64,000 nt of DNA from positions 62,001 through 126,000 of the forward strand of contig CAXUKO010000004.1 in assembly GCA_964251665.1 (NCBI GenBank), in the 5' to 3' direction. A model generated the notes under the pieces. The model had not been told where the DNA came from. It was given only the letters and a program-made list of their open reading frames with translations, and ran no database searches. Shown piece after piece: positions 60,447-64,000 of the stretch (position 1 is the stretch's first letter; each line of letters starts with the position of its first letter). This DNA comes from JBBQLG01 sp964251665. GTDB lineage: Bacteria > Bacteroidota > Bacteroidia > Cytophagales > Spirosomataceae. Made by a program: the position numbers and the translations under genes.

Positions 60447-60923
60447 ATGACTACAGTTTTACCCATCACGAAGCCCACCGATCTGGAGGCTGCCTTTGCC
60501 ATACGCCGGGCCGTTTTTGTCATTGAACAAAACGTGGATGCCCGCGAAGAATACGAATACGAGGAAGAAAGCCGCCATTTTCTGGCCCGCACCGACACCG
60601 GTACCGGTCAGGCGGAACCGTCCGGCACGGCCCGCTGGCGCCGAACTGAGAAAGGGGTAAAGCTGGAGCGGTTTGCGGTACTGAGTCCGTTTCGGGGGCA
60701 GGGCGTTGGTAAAGCCCTGGTGCGGGCAGTGCTCGACGACGTGTTCAGCCGACAACCGCAACGGCGGACCGCCGACCCTATTGAATCCATCTACCTGCAC
60801 GCGCAGGTGACCGCCATGCCGCTCTATGCCGGTTTTGGTTTTGTGCCCGTCGGCCCAATGTTTGAAGAAGCAGGCATTCAGCACTACAAGATGATCCTGC
60901 CGGGGTCAGCCTATCCAAAGTAG
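60447..60923 (+). CDS. GNAT-family acetyltransferase
   Basis: A 158-residue acyltransferase of the ElaA-like GNAT type. It has the acetyl-CoA-binding pattern RFAVLSPFRGQGVGKALVRAVLDDV (Q/R-x-x-G-x-G/A loop) and, before it, FVIEQNVDAREEYEYEEESRHFLA. It should transfer acetyl from acetyl-CoA to an amine, with the substrate unknown. I chose the ATG at 60447 because the domain begins right after it; the frame is open upstream. It is followed by a large palindrome before comEC. Confidence 0.85.
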   Translation: MTTVLPITKPTDLEAAFAIRRAVFVIEQNVDAREEYEYEEESRHFLARTDTGTGQAEPSGTARWRRTEKGVKLERFAVLSPFRGQGVGKALVRAVLDDVFSRQPQRRTADPIESIYLHAQVTAMPLYAGFGFVPVGPMFEEAGIQHYKMILPGSAYPK

Positions 60924-60943
60924 TTGCATCTGCAACGGCAGCT

Positions 60944-61005
60944 GTACCCCAGACGCCCACGTCTGGTCATTCCGGTCAAAAACCAGATGTGGGCGTCTGG
61001 GGTAC
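60944..61005. repeat. REP-like palindrome before comEC
   Basis: 23-base arms GTACCCCAGACGCCCACGT.. and complement at 60944-60966 and 60983-61005, with one mismatch and a 16-base loop. It is GC-rich and unlike the GTAAG family. It lies just before the comEC start (61016) and could be an extragenic palindrome or a structure in the comEC leader. Confidence 0.7.
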
Positions 61006-61015
61006 AATAATCTTC

Positions 61016-63133
61016 ATGAAAGGTTACCCCTTCGTTCGGTACGTGGCCGCATTACTTGGCGGCATTCTGCTTTACATATCCATGCCTGGTTTTTGGTGGC
61101 TCCCCCTTCTGCTGGCTACGATAGGGGCGGGGCTGTGGCTGGGCAATCTCATCCGAAACAGCCGCCGTGTCGTTAAACCAGTCAGCGTCCGGTCGGGCAT
61201 GGGCGTGTTGTTGCTGCTGGGTTCGGCTGGCTGGTTTACTGCTTATAGTCACACTGCGAGTAACCGGACCGATAACATCAGTCATCTGACGGAGTTGCCT
61301 GATGCCTACGAAGCCGTAGTCGATAACCTGCCTGAAGAACGCGCCAAAACCTACCGGGTCGAACTGTCGCTTCGGCAGGGGCGGGTAGTGGGGCAGTATC
61401 AGCCCATGAGTGGGCGGGTAATCGTTTACCTTGATAAAACCGGTTCGCTGATTCCCCGCTACGGTGAAGTATGGCTCGTTGGCGGGGCACCCCGTCCCAT
61501 CGACCCGCCCCTGAATCCGGGCGAGTTTAATTACAAACGGTTCCTGAGTTACAAGGGCATTTACCATCAGCAGTATCTCCGGCCATTCCAGCGGGAGGTA
61601 ACTGGCTATGAGCCCCCGAGTCGCCTGACGGCCTTAGCGAACAGGGTAAACCGGCTGGCCGACAGCGTCTTTACGCATCAGGTCGGGTCGCGGCCCGAAT
61701 ATGCCATTGTCAACGCGATGGTGCTTGGCGTCCGCGACGATCTGGATGCCGATCTATACCAATCGTACTCGGCCGCCGGTGCCATTCACCTGCTTTCGGT
61801 GTCGGGACTGCATGTGGGTATTCTGTTTTTTGTCCTGACGTGGCTGCTCAAACGTATCGCACCCAGTCAGCAGCACTCACTTTGGGTAGCCGCCCTGAAA
61901 CTGATAATTCTTTGGTTCTACGCCCTGACGACCGGATTCTCGGCTCCGGTGCTGCGGTCGGCATTGATGTTTTCGATTTTGATTGGAGCCGAGGTGAGCC
62001 GACGCCCGCACAGCCTGCCAAACACGTTGGGTGTCTCGGCTTTTGTTATTCTCTGTTTCGATCCTTACGCCTTGTTCTCGGCGGGGTTTCAATTGTCGTA
62101 TCTCGCCGTAGCGGGTATTGGTGCCTGGGTGCCCGCGCTCGGTCAGCGGCTCACATTCCGGTATCGCTGGCAAAACTGGCTCTGGAAGCTGACCGTCGTA
62201 GCTGTGGTTGCACAGATGATTACATTTCCGCTCGGTGTTTTCTATTTCCACCAGTTTCCCACTTATTTTCTGGTGGCCAACCCGGTGGTCATGCTGCTTT
62301 CCGAAGGGTTACTCCCACTGGCAATGGCTACGCTGGCTCTGAGTTGGATACCGTATCTGAATGATTGGCTGGGTTGGACCTTACAAAAAACGGCCTGGTT
62401 GCTAAATGAATCGGTAACGCGGGTAGGGGAGTTGCCGGGCGCGATGTGGAACGGGCTGTGGTTGTCAACGACGGAGATGCTGCTGGTGTATGCCATCATT
62501 CTGGCGGCTGTCAGTTGTCTGCTCACCCGGCAGCGGGCCTACCTCTGGCTCACCTGCGGGCTCAGTTTAATGCTGGCCCTGTGTACGTTACGGGATGACT
62601 GGAATCGGCAGGCACAGCAGCGGCTCTCGGTCCATTTCCTGCCCCACAAAACAGCAGTAAGCCTGACCAACGGCCCTCAATCGGTGCTGCTGACGGATCT
62701 GGATATGCAGAATGACCCACGTTCATTCGATTTCTACCTGAAAAATACCTTTGGGCAATGGGGTGTAAAGCAACTGACGCTGGCCGGGGCTGGTCCACTG
62801 ACGCTTGACAGTACCCGGAGGGCGTTACCCGCTTATTATCAGACCCGCGAGTATGCGCTCTGGGTCTGGCAGGGCAAAACCCTGCTACTTGTGAATAAAC
62901 TCACTGGCCGTTCGCGCTGGAAATTACCCGCCGTAGTCGATTACCTGATTATCCGCCGGAATGCCCTGCAGGATTGGGATCAGCTTCGGGGCCGGGTGGT
63001 CGCGCGTCGCATCATCTTCGATGATTCAAACAAAACGCCACTGACCGATAAACTGCTGGCCGACGCCAGACAGCGGGGGATAGCCTGCTATTCGGTTCGG
63101 CAAATGGGCGCTTATACGGAGGAACTAAACTAA
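61016..63133 (+). CDS. comEC: ComEC/Rec2-family DNA-uptake channel protein
   Basis: A 705-residue inner-membrane protein with an OB-like N-terminal domain and many helices. The family competence motif is in HLLSVSGLHVGILFFVL. The ComEC core follows (TTGFSAPVLRSALMFSILIG). The C-terminal part (about 540-705) is soluble but short and lacks the HxHxDH metallo-beta-lactamase motif seen in many ComEC proteins. It should bring single-stranded DNA into the cytosol during natural transformation. I chose the ATG at 61016 after the palindrome. No other competence gene is in the window. Confidence 0.9.
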   Translation: MKGYPFVRYVAALLGGILLYISMPGFWWLPLLLATIGAGLWLGNLIRNSRRVVKPVSVRSGMGVLLLLGSAGWFTAYSHTASNRTDNISHLTELPDAYEAVVDNLPEERAKTYRVELSLRQGRVVGQYQPMSGRVIVYLDKTGSLIPRYGEVWLVGGAPRPIDPPLNPGEFNYKRFLSYKGIYHQQYLRPFQREVTGYEPPSRLTALANRVNRLADSVFTHQVGSRPEYAIVNAMVLGVRDDLDADLYQSYSAAGAIHLLSVSGLHVGILFFVLTWLLKRIAPSQQHSLWVAALKLIILWFYALTTGFSAPVLRSALMFSILIGAEVSRRPHSLPNTLGVSAFVILCFDPYALFSAGFQLSYLAVAGIGAWVPALGQRLTFRYRWQNWLWKLTVVAVVAQMITFPLGVFYFHQFPTYFLVANPVVMLLSEGLLPLAMATLALSWIPYLNDWLGWTLQKTAWLLNESVTRVGELPGAMWNGLWLSTTEMLLVYAIILAAVSCLLTRQRAYLWLTCGLSLMLALCTLRDDWNRQAQQRLSVHFLPHKTAVSLTNGPQSVLLTDLDMQNDPRSFDFYLKNTFGQWGVKQLTLAGAGPLTLDSTRRALPAYYQTREYALWVWQGKTLLLVNKLTGRSRWKLPAVVDYLIIRRNALQDWDQLRGRVVARRIIFDDSNKTPLTDKLLADARQRGIACYSVRQMGAYTEELN

Positions 63134-63134
63134 A

Positions 63135-63162
63135 AACGCCCGCACCATACTGGCCGGGCGTT
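63135..63162. terminator. Terminator between comEC and the Spy-like gene
   Basis: AACGCCCG / CGGGCGTT hairpin with a 12-base loop. The A run on its left gives a U tract on the minus strand, suiting the convergent minus-strand gene that ends at 63182. Confidence 0.65.
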
Positions 63163-63181
63163 ACTGCTGCCTTTTAACAGA

Positions 63182-63697
63182 CTATCGGGGACGACCTTGA
63201 ATTGTTGGTCGGTTACCGTCCTGAACTTTGGTAATTGAATCGCGCTTGGCACGATAGGTAGTCCACTGTTCGGGCGTCAGAATGGGTTTTAACTCTTCTT
63301 CTTTTTCTTCATTTAACATGCTCATCACCTCCCGGATCTGTTGCCGGGTGGCGTCTGAGGGTGCCGCACCGCCAGCGGGTAATAGCCCCTGCGTTTCCGT
63401 TTTTTGTTTTTCAGCATACGTGTTATTCAGCTTTCTGACGGCTTTGACCTGATCTTTGCTTAGCGAAAGGTTGTTTTTCATCCATTCCGTCTGCTGATTG
63501 GCCATGCTGGCAAACGGGAGCGACTGCGGGCGCGGGCTGCTATTGCCCATCATGCCGGGGTTATTCATGCCGCCCATCCGGCCTCCCATACCTCCACCGC
63601 CCATACCCCCCGGATACTGGGCGTAGGCGTGGGTTGTCAGTAAGATTGTGACGCTCAGACCCAGCCCGATAATCACGCGGTTCATTAATTTTTTCAT
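63182..63697 (-). CDS. Small secreted Spy/CpxP-like (LTXXQ) protein
   Basis: A 171-residue exported protein: signal peptide ending near AYAQ, a Gly/Met-rich linker (YPGGMGGGGMGGRMGGMNN), then helical segments NNLSLSKDQVKAVRKLNNTYAEKQ and EELKPILTPEQWTTYRAKRDS. The latter contains an LTxxQ motif as in Spy/CpxP-type periplasmic chaperones. A chaperone or metal-stress role is inferred. I chose the ATG at 63697 because the signal peptide starts there; an upstream in-frame ATG is at 63730. Confidence 0.75.
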   Translation of the reverse strand: MKKLMNRVIIGLGLSVTILLTTHAYAQYPGGMGGGGMGGRMGGMNNPGMMGNSSPRPQSLPFASMANQQTEWMKNNLSLSKDQVKAVRKLNNTYAEKQKTETQGLLPAGGAAPSDATRQQIREVMSMLNEEKEEELKPILTPEQWTTYRAKRDSITKVQDGNRPTIQGRPR

Positions 63698-63818
63698 GGT
63701 TTGTATTTCGGTGAAGTAGCCTGCCAGCAATTTATCTTATACCTAACGGCTGAATGCCCGTATTCCCGATACCGTGGTGCTGTTTTCTGCTCGAAATATA
63801 CGGGAAATGCGCCTATCC

Positions 63819-64000
63819 TTACCAGCGGAGGCTGTTAATCTGCTCCTTGTATAGTCGGAAAAGTGCTTTGTTAACGTATTTGTCCGTACTTACTTCCAGT
63901 ATCTTTGGCCGGGAACTTAACTCGAAAAAAGCTGGTAAGGCACTTTGCACATCCGAAAGACTGGCGCAAACGGTATAATCCAGCCCAAACTCTTCCGCTG
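63819..64000 (-). CDS. menD: 3' end of a MenD-like thiamine-pyrophosphate enzyme (partial)
   Basis: The frame is open from the right window edge to a TAA at 63819-63821, about 60 residues. EFGLDYTVCASLSDVQSALPAFF followed by RPKILEVSTDKYVNKALFRLYK is the closing pattern of MenD (2-succinyl-5-enolpyruvyl-6-hydroxy-3-cyclohexene-1-carboxylate synthase) in this phylum. The identification rests on the tail only, so related ThDP enzymes are possible. MenD belongs to menaquinone synthesis. Confidence 0.5.
   Translation of the reverse strand, partial: AEEFGLDYTVCASLSDVQSALPAFFELSSRPKILEVSTDKYVNKALFRLYKEQINSLRW

Noticed and set aside
63754..63978. 74-codon plus-strand frame near the right edge
   Set aside because: The opposite strand holds the MenD-like tail over most of the same bases; the plus frame has no known features.

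Overview
The window looks like chromosomal DNA from a Bacteroidota bacterium of the Cytophagales, most like Spirosoma and relatives. The grounds are a secreted M43 protease with a type IX secretion tail, a gliding-motility-type C-terminal domain, GH97 and GH3 enzymes, SLBB/Wzz-like export proteins, a Bacteroidota-type ParE, and a promoter of the TTTG-N19-TAnnTTTG kind. No rRNA, tRNA or CRISPR array was seen. The taxonomic call is inference from gene content.

Left part (1-10.8 kb): two tandem LytS-like membrane sensors (one cut by the window edge, one frameshifted and lacking the phospho-histidine), two small lipoproteins, an Rrf2 regulator with a quinone oxidoreductase that share a candidate operator, an ECF sigma factor, and two secreted glycoside enzymes (a frameshifted (alpha/alpha)6 enzyme and GH97).

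Middle (10.86-37.7 kb): one long minus-strand surface-polysaccharide locus. Read in transcription order from the right it holds an SLBB export protein, a Wzz-like chain-length protein, ABC exporter Wzm/Wzt, a sugar aminotransferase, a GT-C membrane enzyme, WbqC, a NeuD-like acetyltransferase, many GT2/GT4/GT8-like glycosyltransferases, two OafA-type acyltransferases, an O-antigen polymerase/ligase-like protein, a WcaF-type acetyltransferase and a WecA-type initiating transferase. Export (Wzm/Wzt, Wza-like), assembly (Wzz, Wzy-like) and sugar modification are together in one locus.

Right part (37.9-64 kb): housekeeping and accessory genes. These are parE, pheA, a DUF11 protein, GH3, a gliding-type surface protein, rlmD, two tandem paralogous small secreted proteins duplicated with their leaders and terminators, a Tat-exported SDR, a sensorless hybrid REC-kinase-REC-AraC regulator, an ArsM-type arsenite methyltransferase, dnaB interrupted by a LAGLIDADG intein in the P-loop, phoH, the M43 protease, a GNAT enzyme, comEC, a Spy-like periplasmic protein and the 3' end of a menD-like gene.

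The most unusual pattern is a family of long intergenic hairpins built from tandem octamers (consensus GGTAAGTC and variants). They fill spacers between same-direction genes in at least eight places, mainly inside the polysaccharide locus but also at parE-pheA and dnaB-arsM. Convergent gene ends instead carry ordinary short GC-rich terminators.
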